Positions 8,292-16,924 of a DNA stretch of 64,000 nt are shown here, one piece after another; position 1 is the first letter of the stretch, and the number at the start of each line of letters is the position of its first letter. The stretch spans positions 682,001-746,000 of the forward strand of contig NZ_JABEZU010000001.1 of the NCBI RefSeq assembly GCF_013149785.1. The letters are read 5' to 3'. Under the pieces are notes generated by a model, which worked only from the letters and a program-made list of their open reading frames with translations, searched no databases and had not been told where the DNA came from. The stretch is from Isoptericola halotolerans. Lineage in GTDB: Bacteria > Actinomycetota > Actinomycetes > Actinomycetales > Cellulomonadaceae. A program made the position numbers and the translations under genes.

Positions 8292-9377
8292 CTACACGTA
8301 GCGCTCGAGGATGCTGGACTCCGCGAGCCGGGACAGCCCCTCGCGCACCGCACGGGCGCGCTGGTCCCCGACGCCGTCGACACCCATGAGGTCCTCGGCG
8401 CTGGCGGCGAGGAGCTTCTGCAGCCCGCCGAAGTGGGCGACCAGGCGGTCGATGATCGAGGTGGGCAGGCGCGGCACCTTGGACAGCAGCCGGTACCCGT
8501 GCGGGGCGACCGCGGCGTCGAGGGCGACGCCGCCACCGGGCAGGTCGAGGACACGTCCGATCTGGGACAGGTCCAGGAGCTGGGCCGAGTCCAGTGCGGC
8601 GAGGTCGGCGTGGACCTCCTTGATGCTGCGGCCCGACCGGTCCACGTCCACGTAGTCACGCACGACGAAGTCGCGGTCGGCGCCGATGCCGCCGATCAGC
8701 TCGTCGAGCTGCAGGGCGAGGAGCCGGCCGTCGGTGCCGAGCTCGACCACGTAGCCGTCGATCTCGTCGGAGATCCGGCGGACCATCTCGAGGCGCTGGA
8801 CCACCGCGCAGACGTCCCGGATGGTCACCAGGTCCTCGATCTCGAGCGCCGACAGCGTGCCGGAGACCTCGTCCAGGCGCGAGCGGTACCGCTCGAGGGT
8901 GGCGAGAGCCTGGTTGGCGCGGCCGAGGATGGTGTCCGAGTCCTCCAGGACGTGGCGCATGCCGCCGATGTAGATGGCCACGATCCGCATGGACTGGCTC
9001 ACCGAGACGATCGGCAGGCCGGTCTGCTTCGCGACCCGCTCGGCGGTGCGGTGGCGGGTGCCGGACTCGCTCGTCTCGATCGTGGGGTCCGGCAGGAGCT
9101 GGACGGCCGCACGCCGGATGCGGGTGTAGTCCCGGTCGAGCACGACGGCGCCGTCCATCTTGGACAGCTCGCGCAGCCGGGTGGCGGAGAACTCGACGTC
9201 GAGCACGAACCCGCCGGAACAGATCTCCTCGACCGTCTTGTCCAGCCCCAGCACGATCAGCGCCCCGGTGCGGCCGCGCAGGATGCGTTCGAGGCCGTCG
9301 CGCAGCTCGGTCCCCGGCGCTACCGCGGCAAGGGTCTCTCGCAGCAGGGCGTCGGGGTGCGCGTTGGAGGGAGCCAC
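8292..9377 (-). CDS. disA: DNA integrity scanning diadenylate cyclase DisA
   Basis: Makes cyclic di-AMP from two ATP and scans DNA for branched structures. The 361-residue protein has the DAC domain with the catalytic D75-G-A motif and the R108-H-R motif (GTRHRTAER), a helical spine in the middle, and a C-terminal helix-hairpin-helix region ([16 protein letters not shown]). The GTG at 9375-9377 is backed by a leaderless -10 (TAGAAT on the minus strand) six bases upstream, which overlaps the radA stop codon. It lies directly downstream of radA, a conserved actinobacterial and Bacillus pairing; in Bacillus RadA modulates DisA activity. Confidence 0.96.
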   Translation of the reverse strand: MAPSNAHPDALLRETLAAVAPGTELRDGLERILRGRTGALIVLGLDKTVEEICSGGFVLDVEFSATRLRELSKMDGAVVLDRDYTRIRRAAVQLLPDPTIETSESGTRHRTAERVAKQTGLPIVSVSQSMRIVAIYIGGMRHVLEDSDTILGRANQALATLERYRSRLDEVSGTLSALEIEDLVTIRDVCAVVQRLEMVRRISDEIDGYVVELGTDGRLLALQLDELIGGIGADRDFVVRDYVDVDRSGRSIKEVHADLAALDSAQLLDLSQIGRVLDLPGGGVALDAAVAPHGYRLLSKVPRLPTSIIDRLVAHFGGLQKLLAASAEDLMGVDGVGDQRARAVREGLSRLAESSILERYV

Positions 9378-9383
9378 CTGCGT

Positions 9384-9389
9384 ATTCTA
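9384..9389 (-). promoter_or_regulatory. Leaderless -10 element of disA overlapping the radA stop codon
   Basis: On the minus strand TAGAAT is followed by six bases and the disA GTG. Its first three bases are the TAG stop of radA. disA can therefore be transcribed separately from radA as a leaderless message. Confidence 0.6.
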
Positions 9390-10829
9390 CGACGGACTGC
9401 CCTGTCGGCCACGGGTTGTCCGACTGGTGTCGTCCTGTGCTGCGAGCTCCACGGCCTCGGCGATGTGCCGGGCCTCGGCCAGCCTGAGACCGGCGGGAGC
9501 CTTGACCGAGGTTCCGGCGGGGACGACGGCCCGGCTGAACCCCAGCCGAGCAGCCTCGGTGAGCCGTCGCTCGAGGCCGGTCACCGGGCGGATGTCGCCG
9601 GCGAGACCGACCTCGCCGACCGCGACGGTGCCGGAAGGCAAGGCGTCCCCCGTGCGGGCCGAGACGATCGCCAGCGCGGTGGCGAGGTCCGCGGCGGGCT
9701 CGGTGACCCGGGCCCCGCCGATCGTCGAGGCGTAGACGTCGGAGTCGGCCAGCCGCAGGCCCGCGTGCCGGTGCAGCACCGCGAGGATCATCGCGAGCCG
9801 CTGGGACTCGACGCCGCTGGTCGCCCGGCGAGGATTCGCCAGCGGTGACGGCGCCACCAGCGACTGGATCTCCAGGGCGAGCGGGCGGCGACCTTCCAGG
9901 GTCACGGTGACGCAGGTCCCCGGCACGCCGGCACCCAGGTGGGACAGGAACAGCCCGCTCGGGTCGCTGAGCCCGACGATGCCGGACTCCGACAGGTCGA
10001 AGCAGCCGACCTCGTCCGTGGGACCGAACCGGTTCTTGACGGCGCGGACCATGCGCAGCCGGGAGTGACGGTCACCCTCGAACTGGCACACCACGTCCAC
10101 CAGGTGCTCCAGGGTCCGTGGACCCGCCACCGTGCCGTCCTTGGTGACGTGCCCGACCAGGAGCACCGGCACCTGGCGTGCCTTGGCGGCCGCGATGAGC
10201 GCACCGGCCACCTCGCGCACCTGGCTGACCCCGCCCGGAGCGCCGTCGACCTCCGCCGAGGCGATGGTCTGCACCGAGTCCACGACCAGCAGCGCGGGGT
10301 CGGCGGCCTCCAGGTGCCCGAGCACGGTGGCGAGGTCCGTCTCCGCCGCGAGCAGCAGGGTGTCCGCGAGGGCCCCGATGCGCTCGGCCCGCAGCCGGAC
10401 CTGTCCGGCGGACTCCTCGCCCGTCACGTACAGCACCGGACGCGCCACGCCGTCCGCCCCGCGGGCCGCGTTCGAGGCGACCGAGAGCAGCAGCGTCGAC
10501 TTGCCGACGCCTGGTTCCCCGGCGAGCAGCACGACGGCGCCGGGGACCAGCCCGCCACCGAGCACCCGATCCAGCTCCTCCACCCCCGTCGGGGTCGCCC
10601 GGGCCGCGTCGACGTCGATCTCCGCGATGGGCCGGGCGGCCGAGCGCACCGGGTTCACCGCCGTCGTGCGTGGTCCCGCCGAGGCCGGACCCTCCTCCGC
10701 CACGGTGCCCCACTCCTGGCACTCCCCGCACCGGCCGACCCACTTCGCGGTGGTCCACCCGCACTCGGTGCAGCGGAACGCCGGGCGGGAGGACTTGGCG
10801 CGCGAGCGCGCGGAGGTCGTGGTGCTCAC
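9387..10829 (-). CDS. radA: DNA repair protein RadA/Sms
   Basis: RecA-like ATPase and helicase that processes recombination intermediates. The 480-residue protein has an N-terminal C4 zinc finger (Cys20, 23, 34, 37), Walker A GEPGVGKST with Lys110, the RadA-specific KNRFG motif near residue 265, and a C-terminal Lon-protease-like domain (GEVGLAGDIRPV and similar). The GTG at 10827-10829 is supported by minus-strand TAGCGT seven bases upstream, another leaderless start; a GTG ten codons further upstream is less likely. It precedes disA by a 9-base gap. Confidence 0.95.
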   Translation of the reverse strand: MSTTTSARSRAKSSRPAFRCTECGWTTAKWVGRCGECQEWGTVAEEGPASAGPRTTAVNPVRSAARPIAEIDVDAARATPTGVEELDRVLGGGLVPGAVVLLAGEPGVGKSTLLLSVASNAARGADGVARPVLYVTGEESAGQVRLRAERIGALADTLLLAAETDLATVLGHLEAADPALLVVDSVQTIASAEVDGAPGGVSQVREVAGALIAAAKARQVPVLLVGHVTKDGTVAGPRTLEHLVDVVCQFEGDRHSRLRMVRAVKNRFGPTDEVGCFDLSESGIVGLSDPSGLFLSHLGAGVPGTCVTVTLEGRRPLALEIQSLVAPSPLANPRRATSGVESQRLAMILAVLHRHAGLRLADSDVYASTIGGARVTEPAADLATALAIVSARTGDALPSGTVAVGEVGLAGDIRPVTGLERRLTEAARLGFSRAVVPAGTSVKAPAGLRLAEARHIAEAVELAAQDDTSRTTRGRQGSPS

Positions 10830-10836
10830 GGTCGCC

Positions 10837-10842
10837 ACGCTA
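10837..10842 (-). promoter_or_regulatory. Leaderless -10 element of radA
   Basis: Minus-strand TAGCGT, then seven bases, then the radA GTG. There is no purine-rich ribosome-binding site in between. Confidence 0.5.
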
Positions 10843-10889
10843 TGTCCCGGCACCGACACCGGTCGCCGTCCTGCCTGGCGTCCTGCGGA

Positions 10890-11768
10890 TCACGCTGTGG
10901 CGGCCGCGGTGTCCATGGTCTGGCTACGCAGCGTTCGGGTGATCATGCGGTCGAGCGTGCGGTCGGAGACGAACCGGATGAGCCGGGACAGGAGCGCAGC
11001 CTCCCGGCCGATCGTGTAGCGGGTCCGCGGTCGCGCCGCGGTGATCGCGGTCATGACGGTGCGGGCGGCCTCATCGGCGGTGATGCCCGTGCGATCCAGG
11101 GCGGCGGCGTAGCCGAGGAACGCACTCATCGTCTCGCCGTAGAGATCGCGCTGCCGCGGGGTCATGCGCTCGAGCTGTCCCTCGGCCGCCGAGGTGCCCC
11201 GCGATCCCATCTCGGTACGCATGCCCCCGGGCTCCACGATCACGACCTGCACCCCGTGGGGTGCGAGCTCCTGCCGCAAGGAGTCACTGATCGCCTCGAG
11301 GGCGAACTTGCTGCCGGAGTAGGCGCCGAAGGCCGGCATCGCGACCTTGCCGCCGATCGAGGTGATGTTCACGACCCGCCCGCTGCTGCGGTGCAGCGCC
11401 GGGAGGAGGGCCTGCGTCAGGGCGACGGCGCCGAACACGTTCACGTCGAACACCGCCCGCCAGTCCTCCAGGGGCAAGGTCTCCACCGGCGCGTTCGCAG
11501 CGAGCCCTGCGTTGTTGACCACGGCCCGCAGCGGCTTGCCGGAGGCGTCGATCCGCGCAGCGAGCCGAGCGATGTCTTCCGCGTGCGTGACGTCGAGGTT
11601 CACCGGCTCGGCTCCTGCCTGCCGGAGGCGTTCGCCGTCCTGCTCGCGTCGGACTCCGGCCAGCACGTGGAACCCCCGCTCTGCGAGCGTGCGCGTGGTC
11701 GCGGCACCGAGACCGGTGGATGCGCCGCTCACGACGACCGTGCCTGATGTTTCATGTGACAGTGTCAT
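10890..11768 (-). CDS. SDR-family NAD(P)-dependent oxidoreductase
   Basis: Short-chain dehydrogenase of 292 residues with Rossmann motif GASTGLG (15-21), NNAG (85-88), and catalytic Ser137, Tyr150 and Lys154 (YSGSK). The LDV segment and C-terminal layout match classical SDRs acting on small carbonyls or alcohols; the substrate is unknown. The ATG at 11766-11768 is set by a leaderless promoter seven bases upstream. It is divergent from a TetR regulator, with two matching operator sequences between them, one overlapping this start codon, so it is probably repressed by that TetR and induced by a ligand or substrate. Confidence 0.92.
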   Translation of the reverse strand: MTLSHETSGTVVVSGASTGLGAATTRTLAERGFHVLAGVRREQDGERLRQAGAEPVNLDVTHAEDIARLAARIDASGKPLRAVVNNAGLAANAPVETLPLEDWRAVFDVNVFGAVALTQALLPALHRSSGRVVNITSIGGKVAMPAFGAYSGSKFALEAISDSLRQELAPHGVQVVIVEPGGMRTEMGSRGTSAAEGQLERMTPRQRDLYGETMSAFLGYAAALDRTGITADEAARTVMTAITAARPRTRYTIGREAALLSRLIRFVSDRTLDRMITRTLRSQTMDTAAATA

Positions 11769-11811
11769 GTCAAACAGGTTAGGCGACTGATGTGACGCTG
11801 TCAAATAGACT
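11755..11811. promoter_or_regulatory. Divergent leaderless promoters with two TetR-type operators
   Basis: Two copies of TGTGACNNTGTCAN occur at 11755-11768 and 11791-11804, 36 bp apart. The first contains the inverted repeat TGACA-G-TGTCA. The SDR promoter reads on the minus strand as TTGACA (complement of 11799-11804), a 17-bp spacer and TAACCT (complement of 11776-11781), then 7 bases to ATG. The tetR promoter has TAGACT at 11806-11811, six bases before its ATG. The second operator covers the SDR -35 and abuts the tetR -10; the first covers the SDR start codon. Autorepression of both genes is inferred. Confidence 0.75.
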
Positions 11812-11817
11812 GTCCGC

Positions 11818-12387
11818 ATGGCAACCAGAGCTGAGACAGCCGCCGCGACCAGACGCGCACTGCTTGACGCCGCGGGGAGTCTGCTCGATTCGGGAGGGCC
11901 GGACGCCGTCACGCTCCGAGCAGTAGGTGCGGCCGCCGGGGTCTCCCGAGGAGCGCCCTACGGCCACTTCTCGACCAAGGACGAGCTGCTCACCGCGGTG
12001 GCGGCCGAACAATGGGCACTCACCGCGGAGCGACTCGCTGCGCTTCGTGCCGACGAGCGCCTCGCACCCGGAGCGCGCTTGGAGCAGGCGCTGACCGGTT
12101 GGCTGCAGCTTGCCCGGAGCCGCCCGCACCTGTACGTCTTCATGTTCGCCCCACCGTCCCCGAACCCGGATGCGCTCATCGCCGCCGCGAACGAGGCGCA
12201 GGACGAGTTCCTCGCCCTGGTCTCCGACTCGACGCAGACCGACGATCCCCTCCGGGTCGCCGCACTCCTGCTGGCGACCACCCATGGGGTCGCGGGCCTG
12301 GAGCAAGCCGGCCAGCTCGGCACGACGAAGTGGGGAATGACCGGCGCCGAGCTCCTCGGACTGGCCATCGGCCGGCTTGCCTCCTGA
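11818..12387 (+). CDS. TetR/AcrR-family transcriptional regulator
   Basis: A 189-residue repressor with an N-terminal TetR helix-turn-helix (about residues 8-55: AAATRRALLDAAGSLLDSGG then TLRAVGAAAGVSRGAPYGHF) and a C-terminal helical ligand domain with a TetR_C_33-like look. ATG 11818 is six bases after a -10 element. The divergent SDR gene and paired operators suggest it controls that gene and itself. The ligand is unknown. Confidence 0.92.
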   Translation: MATRAETAAATRRALLDAAGSLLDSGGPDAVTLRAVGAAAGVSRGAPYGHFSTKDELLTAVAAEQWALTAERLAALRADERLAPGARLEQALTGWLQLARSRPHLYVFMFAPPSPNPDALIAAANEAQDEFLALVSDSTQTDDPLRVAALLLATTHGVAGLEQAGQLGTTKWGMTGAELLGLAIGRLAS

Positions 12388-12535
12388 CTGGCGTGGTGTC
12401 GGCGTCGCTCCTCGGCCCCCGACCGGACCGGCGTGCTCTGGGCCCGGTTCCGGTCATCGCTCTGCGCGAGGCCGTAGGCTGCTGCGCGACACCCTCGTCG
12501 GCGGCGCCGCGCGGGGGGAGAGCAGGAGGACGTCG

Positions 12536-13201
12536 ATGGTCGACCAGAGGCCCGGGTACATGTCCCCGGGATTCCGGACCCCGGGGGACAAGGTGCACCA
12601 GAGGAAGTCTCGGGCCGCCACGGTCCGCCGCCGCAAGATCGGGGTCGTCGTGGCGCTGGTCGTGATCGCCGCCGTGGCCGTCGTGACAGCCTTCGTCTGG
12701 CCGGGCTTCGCGCGCCAGGGCGCCGACCCGCAGCCCGACGTCACGGTGACGGCAGCGCCGCCCACCCCGACCGCGGAGCCCGTGGACCTGCCCGGCGACG
12801 CGACGGCGTTCCTGTCCGCCATGCCGGGCTCGGTGCTGCAGCTCGTCCGTCTCGAGCCGGCCGAGGACACCGAGCTGGTGGAGGACGCCGACGCCGTCGA
12901 GGCCTGGGCGGTCACCTACGGCGACGGGTCCACCGGTGGAGAGCAGGTGGAGCTCCGCGCCGGGCAGTGGGCGGACGCGGACGCCGCCGAGCAGGTGCAC
13001 TCCGCGCTCCTCGCGGCAGCGGGCGACACCTCCGCCGACGGCGACGTGCTGGTCGACGGCGAGGTCGTCGGCACCTACGCCCTGACGACGGGCAGCCCGG
13101 CGGGGACCTCCGTCGTCACCTGGCGCAACGGCACCGCTGTCTTCGAGGTGCGTGGCCCCGACCGGCTGGTCCAGGACTTCTACCAGGCCTTCCCGCTGTG
13201 A
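12536..13201 (+). CDS. Single-pass membrane protein of unknown function
   Basis: No family recognised. The 221-residue protein has a short basic cytoplasmic N-terminus with Arg/Lys (VRRRK), one hydrophobic helix (about residues 37-58, VVVALVVIAAVAVVTAFVW), a threonine/proline-rich linker, and an extracytoplasmic domain of about 150 residues of mixed alpha/beta character ending near FEVRGPDRLVQDFYQAFPL. ATG at 12536 follows AGGAGG with 6-base spacing. It sits 11 bases upstream of proC on the same strand and is probably co-transcribed, though a functional link is not evident. Confidence 0.82.
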   Translation: MVDQRPGYMSPGFRTPGDKVHQRKSRAATVRRRKIGVVVALVVIAAVAVVTAFVWPGFARQGADPQPDVTVTAAPPTPTAEPVDLPGDATAFLSAMPGSVLQLVRLEPAEDTELVEDADAVEAWAVTYGDGSTGGEQVELRAGQWADADAAEQVHSALLAAAGDTSADGDVLVDGEVVGTYALTTGSPAGTSVVTWRNGTAVFEVRGPDRLVQDFYQAFPL

Positions 13202-13212
13202 CAGGAGAACCG

Positions 13213-14040
13213 ATGAGCACGCAGATCGCCGGCACCCGGGTGGCCTTCCTCGGGACCGGGAACATGGCCGAGGCCGTCCTGGCCGGAGCGCTCCGGTCCG
13301 GCGTCGCGCCGTCCGACGTCGTGGCCACGGTGCGCCGGCCCGAGCGCGGTGCCGAGCTGGCCGAGCGGTACGGCGTCGCCACGACCGTGGACAACGCGGA
13401 GGCCGTCGTCGGCGCGCGCGTCGTCGTCGTGGGCGTCAAGCCGAAGGACGTCGGTGCGATGCTCGACTCCGTGGCGGGCTCGCTGGAGCCGGACGCCCTC
13501 GTGGTGAGCGTGGCCGTCGGGCTGCCGCTGTCGCTCTACGCCCGCCACCTGCCCGAGGGGCAGGCGGTGGTGCGGACCATGCCGAACACCCCCGCCCAGG
13601 TGGGGGCCGGGGTGACGGCTGTCGTCGCCGGACCGACCGCGAGCGAGGAGCACGTCACCCTCGTCGAGGCGCTGCTCGCCGGGACCGGCGAGACCGTCCG
13701 GATCACCGAGAAGGAGATCGACGCGTTCGGGGCCCTCGCCGGCTCGGGCCCCGCCTACGTCTTCTACGTCGTCGACGCGATGGCCGAGGCGGGGGTCCTC
13801 CTGGGCCTGACGCGCGACGTCGCCCGGCGGCTCGCCGTGCAGACCGTGCTGGGTGCGGGAACGCTCCTCGCGGAGACCGGGGAGCACCCGGTGGTCCTGC
13901 GCGAGAAGGTCTCCTCGCCCGGCGGGACCACGATCCAGGCGCTCAAGCGTCTGGACGACGGCGGCGTGCGGGCAGCGTTCCTCGCCGCGCTCGAGGCGGC
14001 ACGGGACCGCTCGCGCGAGCTCGCGACCGAGCTCGGCTGA
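13213..14040 (+). CDS. proC: Pyrroline-5-carboxylate reductase
   Basis: Last step of proline synthesis, reducing pyrroline-5-carboxylate with NAD(P)H. The 275-residue protein has the N-terminal Rossmann glycine motif FLGTGNMAEAV (12-22), MPNTPAQVGAG in the middle, and the C-terminal family signature running from REKVSSPGGTTIQALKRL. ATG 13213 follows AGGAG. It is followed after 4 bases by a TetR gene and preceded by a membrane protein. Confidence 0.95.
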   Translation: MSTQIAGTRVAFLGTGNMAEAVLAGALRSGVAPSDVVATVRRPERGAELAERYGVATTVDNAEAVVGARVVVVGVKPKDVGAMLDSVAGSLEPDALVVSVAVGLPLSLYARHLPEGQAVVRTMPNTPAQVGAGVTAVVAGPTASEEHVTLVEALLAGTGETVRITEKEIDAFGALAGSGPAYVFYVVDAMAEAGVLLGLTRDVARRLAVQTVLGAGTLLAETGEHPVVLREKVSSPGGTTIQALKRLDDGGVRAAFLAALEAARDRSRELATELG

Positions 14041-14044
14041 CGCG

Positions 14045-14647
14045 GTGGGGGACACCGGTGCCGCCCGGCGCGGCCGGCGCCCCGCAGGGCAGGACACCCG
14101 CGCGGTGGTGCTGGACGCAGCACGGGCGGAGTTCCTCGAGCGCGGCTACGACGCCGCGTCGGTGCGCGGGATCGCACGCCGCGCGGGCGTGGACCCCGGG
14201 ACGGTCCGGCACTGGTACGCCGACAAGCGCGAGCTGCTGACGGCGATGCTGGGCATCGCGCCCCTCGACCCCGCCGCGATGGTGCAGGGAGTGCTGCCTG
14301 GTGCCGTCGAGGGGATGGGTGAGCGGCTCGTGCGCGGTGTGCTCGGGCTCTGGGACGACGACTCGGGAGCGACGGTGCGCCTCGTCATGCCGGCGGTGAT
14401 GGCGGACCCGGACCTGCGCGGCCTGCTGCCGGGCTTCCTGGGCGCGGAGGTCCTGGGCCCGGTCGTCGCGCGGCTGGGTGTGCCCGACGCGCGCCGCCGG
14501 GCCTCCCTGGTCGCCTCGCAGGTCGCCGGGCTGCTCATGACCCGGTACCTGGTACCGGTCGAGCCCTTGGCGTCGATGCCGGTCGAGGAGGTCGCCCGGC
14601 TCGTGGGACCGAACGTCCAGCGCTACCTGACCGAGGGCCTGGACTAG
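14045..14647 (+). CDS. TetR-family transcriptional regulator
   Basis: A 200-residue regulator with a clear HTH (about residues 21-66: VLDAARAEFLERGYDAASVR, then DPGTVRHWYADKRELL) and a C-terminal ligand domain (TetR_C_8-like: VRLVMPAVMADPDLRGLL). The GTG at 14045 begins 4 bases after proC and has only a weak Shine-Dalgarno, so translational coupling to proC is likely. A two-gene ABC exporter follows in the same direction with its own promoter, a common arrangement for drug or lipid exporters, so the exporter is its likely target. Confidence 0.88.
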   Translation: MGDTGAARRGRRPAGQDTRAVVLDAARAEFLERGYDAASVRGIARRAGVDPGTVRHWYADKRELLTAMLGIAPLDPAAMVQGVLPGAVEGMGERLVRGVLGLWDDDSGATVRLVMPAVMADPDLRGLLPGFLGAEVLGPVVARLGVPDARRRASLVASQVAGLLMTRYLVPVEPLASMPVEEVARLVGPNVQRYLTEGLD

Positions 14648-14653
14648 GACCTC

Positions 14654-14682
14654 TTGCACGGCGGCTCCCGCAGGAGCACAAT
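14654..14682 (+). promoter_or_regulatory. Leaderless promoter of the ABC exporter operon
   Basis: TTGCAC (14654-14659), a 17-bp spacer and CACAAT (14677-14682), then seven bases to the ATG at 14690. An alternative is a Shine-Dalgarno-led start using GGAG at 14673, but its spacing of 13 bases is long. Confidence 0.5.
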
Positions 14683-14689
14683 TCCTCAC

Positions 14690-15436
14690 ATGGAGAAAAA
14701 CAGGAGCCCCGCCGTCCGCGCCCGGGGACTGGGTGTCGAACGGGGCGGCCACCGGGTGATCGACGGTCTCGACGTCGACGTGCCCGCCGGCCGGGTCGTC
14801 GGCCTGCTCGGGCCGTCCGGCTCCGGCAAGACGACCCTCCTGCGGGCCGTCGTCGGCGTCCAGGACCACGTCAGCGGTGAGCTGACCGTCCTGGGCGAGC
14901 CCGCCGGCAGTACCGTCCTCCGACGGCGGGTCGGCTACGTCACGCAGGCGGCCTCCGTCTACACCGACCTCACCGTGGCCCAGAACCTGCGCTACTTCGC
15001 CCGTCTGGCCGGGCTGCCGCCGTCGGCCACCGGGGCCGGGGTCGCCCGCGCCGTCGCCACCGTCGATCTCGGTGGCCACGAGCACCAGACGGTCGGGACC
15101 CTCTCCGGCGGCGAGCGGTCGCGCGTCTCGCTCGCAGCGGCGCTCGTCGGCGACCCGGAGCTGCTCGTGCTCGACGAACCGACCGTCGGCCTGGACCCCG
15201 TCCTCCGCCGTGACCTGTGGACCACCTTCCGTGCGCTCGCCGCCGAGGGACGCACCCTGCTCGTGTCCAGCCACGTGATGGACGAGGCCACGCAGTGCGA
15301 CCGCCTGCTGCTCCTGCGTGACGGCGATCTCGTCGCCGACACCACCCCGGACGAGCTGCTCGTCACCACCGGGGCACCGGACGCCGAACGCGCGTTCCTC
15401 GCGCTCATCGACCGCACCACCCAGGAGTCCCGATGA
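14690..15436 (+). CDS. ABC transporter ATP-binding protein
   Basis: ATPase of a two-component ABC-2 exporter, 248 residues. Walker A GPSGSGKT with Lys47, signature LSGGE (138-142), Walker B LLVLDE (158-163) and switch His in VSSHVMDEA are all intact. Family resemblance is to DrrA/NatA-like ATPases that drive drug, lipid or ion export. Its stop overlaps the permease ATG by four bases. The substrate is not evident; the upstream TetR suggests inducible efflux. Confidence 0.93.
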   Translation: MEKNRSPAVRARGLGVERGGHRVIDGLDVDVPAGRVVGLLGPSGSGKTTLLRAVVGVQDHVSGELTVLGEPAGSTVLRRRVGYVTQAASVYTDLTVAQNLRYFARLAGLPPSATGAGVARAVATVDLGGHEHQTVGTLSGGERSRVSLAAALVGDPELLVLDEPTVGLDPVLRRDLWTTFRALAAEGRTLLVSSHVMDEATQCDRLLLLRDGDLVADTTPDELLVTTGAPDAERAFLALIDRTTQESR

Positions 15437-16149
15437 TGCTCACCACCACGGGACGGGTCCTCGCCCAGCTGCGTGGCGACCACCGCACCGTCGCCCTGAT
15501 CCTCGCCCTGCCCTGCCTGCTGCTCGGCCTCATCGCCTGGATGTTCGAGGGCACGCCGGTGCTCGACCAGTTCGGGCCCCTGCTGGTCGGGATCTTCCCC
15601 CTCGTCGTCATGTTCCTCGTCACCAGCGTCGCGACGTTGCGCGAGCGCCAGTCGGGAACGCTCGAACGACTCATGACCACGCCGGTCCGCAAGGGCGACC
15701 TCGTCGGTGGTTACGCGCTCGCGTTCGGCGTGCTCGCGCTGCTGCAGGCGTTCGTGGTGGTCGGGTTCGCGGTCCTGATCGGCATGGACGTCGCCGGCCC
15801 GCTCTGGCTCGTGATCCTCGTCGCCCTGCTCAACGCGGTGCTGGGGTCGTGCCTCGGTCTCGCCGCCTCGGCGCTCGCCCGCACCGAGTTCCAGGCCGTG
15901 CAGACGATGCCGGCCGTGATCTTCCCGCAGCTCATCGTCTGCGGGCTCCTCATGCCCCGCGACCAGATGCCGCAGGTGCTCGAGTGGATCTCCCGCGCGT
16001 TCCCGCTCACCTACGCCGTGGACGCCATGCAGCAGCTCGCCGCGGGTGGCGGGTGGAGCGACGTGGCGGGTGCGATCGGCGTGACCGTCGCCTTCATCGC
16101 GGCCGCGATCGCCCTCGGCGTCGTCACCCTGCGGCGACGGACGCCCTGA
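15433..16149 (+). CDS. ABC-2 type transporter permease
   Basis: Integral membrane partner of the preceding ATPase, 238 residues with about six hydrophobic helices. The ABC-2 hallmark LRERQSGTLERLMTTPVRKG lies after the second helix, and FPLTYAVDAM lies near the C-terminus. ATGA overlap with the ATPase gene (15433-15436) indicates coupled translation and 1:1 subunits. It is shorter than some DrrB proteins but complete. Confidence 0.93.
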   Translation: MMLTTTGRVLAQLRGDHRTVALILALPCLLLGLIAWMFEGTPVLDQFGPLLVGIFPLVVMFLVTSVATLRERQSGTLERLMTTPVRKGDLVGGYALAFGVLALLQAFVVVGFAVLIGMDVAGPLWLVILVALLNAVLGSCLGLAASALARTEFQAVQTMPAVIFPQLIVCGLLMPRDQMPQVLEWISRAFPLTYAVDAMQQLAAGGGWSDVAGAIGVTVAFIAAAIALGVVTLRRRTP

Positions 16150-16186
16150 GGTTCGGTGCCCGACGGCGTGACCCCGGCCCGAGCGG

Positions 16187-16858
16187 TCACGGCCTGGCCG
16201 AGAACCGCTCCAGCAGGTCCGCGTGGCCCGAGCACACCAGCAGGTCGTTCGCGCTGACCCGCGTCTCCGGCGTCGCGTAGGCGAAGTCGATCCCGGGGGA
16301 CTTCACCCCGATGACCGTGACGCCGTACTTCTTGCGGACGTCCGACTGCGCCAGCGTGAAGCCCTGCATCTCACGGGGTGGCCGCATCTTGACGATCGTG
16401 AACCCGTCCTCGACCTCGATGTAGTCGAGCATCTTGCCGCTGACCAGGTGCGCGACGCGGGACCCGGCGTCGGACTCCGGGAAGACGACGTGGTGCGCGC
16501 CGATGCGGGTCAGGATGCGCCCGTGCTCCGCCGAGATCGCCTTGGCCCAGATCTGCGGCGTCCCCAGGTCGACGAGGTTGCCCGTGATGAGCACCGACGC
16601 CTCGAGCTCGGTGCCCACACCGACCACCACGACGCCGAAGTCCCGTGCGCCGAGCTGCTCGAGGGCCTCGGGGTTGGACGCGTCCGCCTCGACCACGGGC
16701 AGCCGGCCGGACCACTGGGCGACGAGGCGGTCGTCGTTCTCCACGGCGAGCACGTCCTGGCCGAGCCGGTCGAGCGTCGTCGCGATGGACGATCCGAACC
16801 GGCCCAGCCCGATGACGAGCACCCCGGCGTCACGCTCGGAAGCCTTCTTGTCTGCCAC
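16187..16858 (-). CDS. trkA: Potassium uptake regulatory subunit TrkA/KtrA (RCK protein)
   Basis: Cytoplasmic gating ring subunit of a K+ transporter. The 223-residue protein has an N-terminal RCK (TrkA-N) Rossmann domain with GLGRFGSS (17-24) and the nucleotide-binding acidic residue in AVENDD, plus a C-terminal TrkA-C domain (about 140-220). One RCK unit and this length match KtrA/KtrC rather than the two-unit E. coli TrkA. It starts with GTG 16856-16858 and lies 66 bases downstream of the channel subunit gene. Confidence 0.92.
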   Translation of the reverse strand: MADKKASERDAGVLVIGLGRFGSSIATTLDRLGQDVLAVENDDRLVAQWSGRLPVVEADASNPEALEQLGARDFGVVVVGVGTELEASVLITGNLVDLGTPQIWAKAISAEHGRILTRIGAHHVVFPESDAGSRVAHLVSGKMLDYIEVEDGFTIVKMRPPREMQGFTLAQSDVRKKYGVTVIGVKSPGIDFAYATPETRVSANDLLVCSGHADLLERFSARP

Positions 16859-16924
16859 GTGCGGGTCGTCCTCTCGCAGGGTTCTGTCGGGTGAGCCTCC
16901 GGTCTGCCTCGCTGCACCTCCGTC

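Noticed and set aside
16150-16186. Terminator between the ABC permease and trkA
   Set aside because: The 37-base gap has no convincing inverted repeat.
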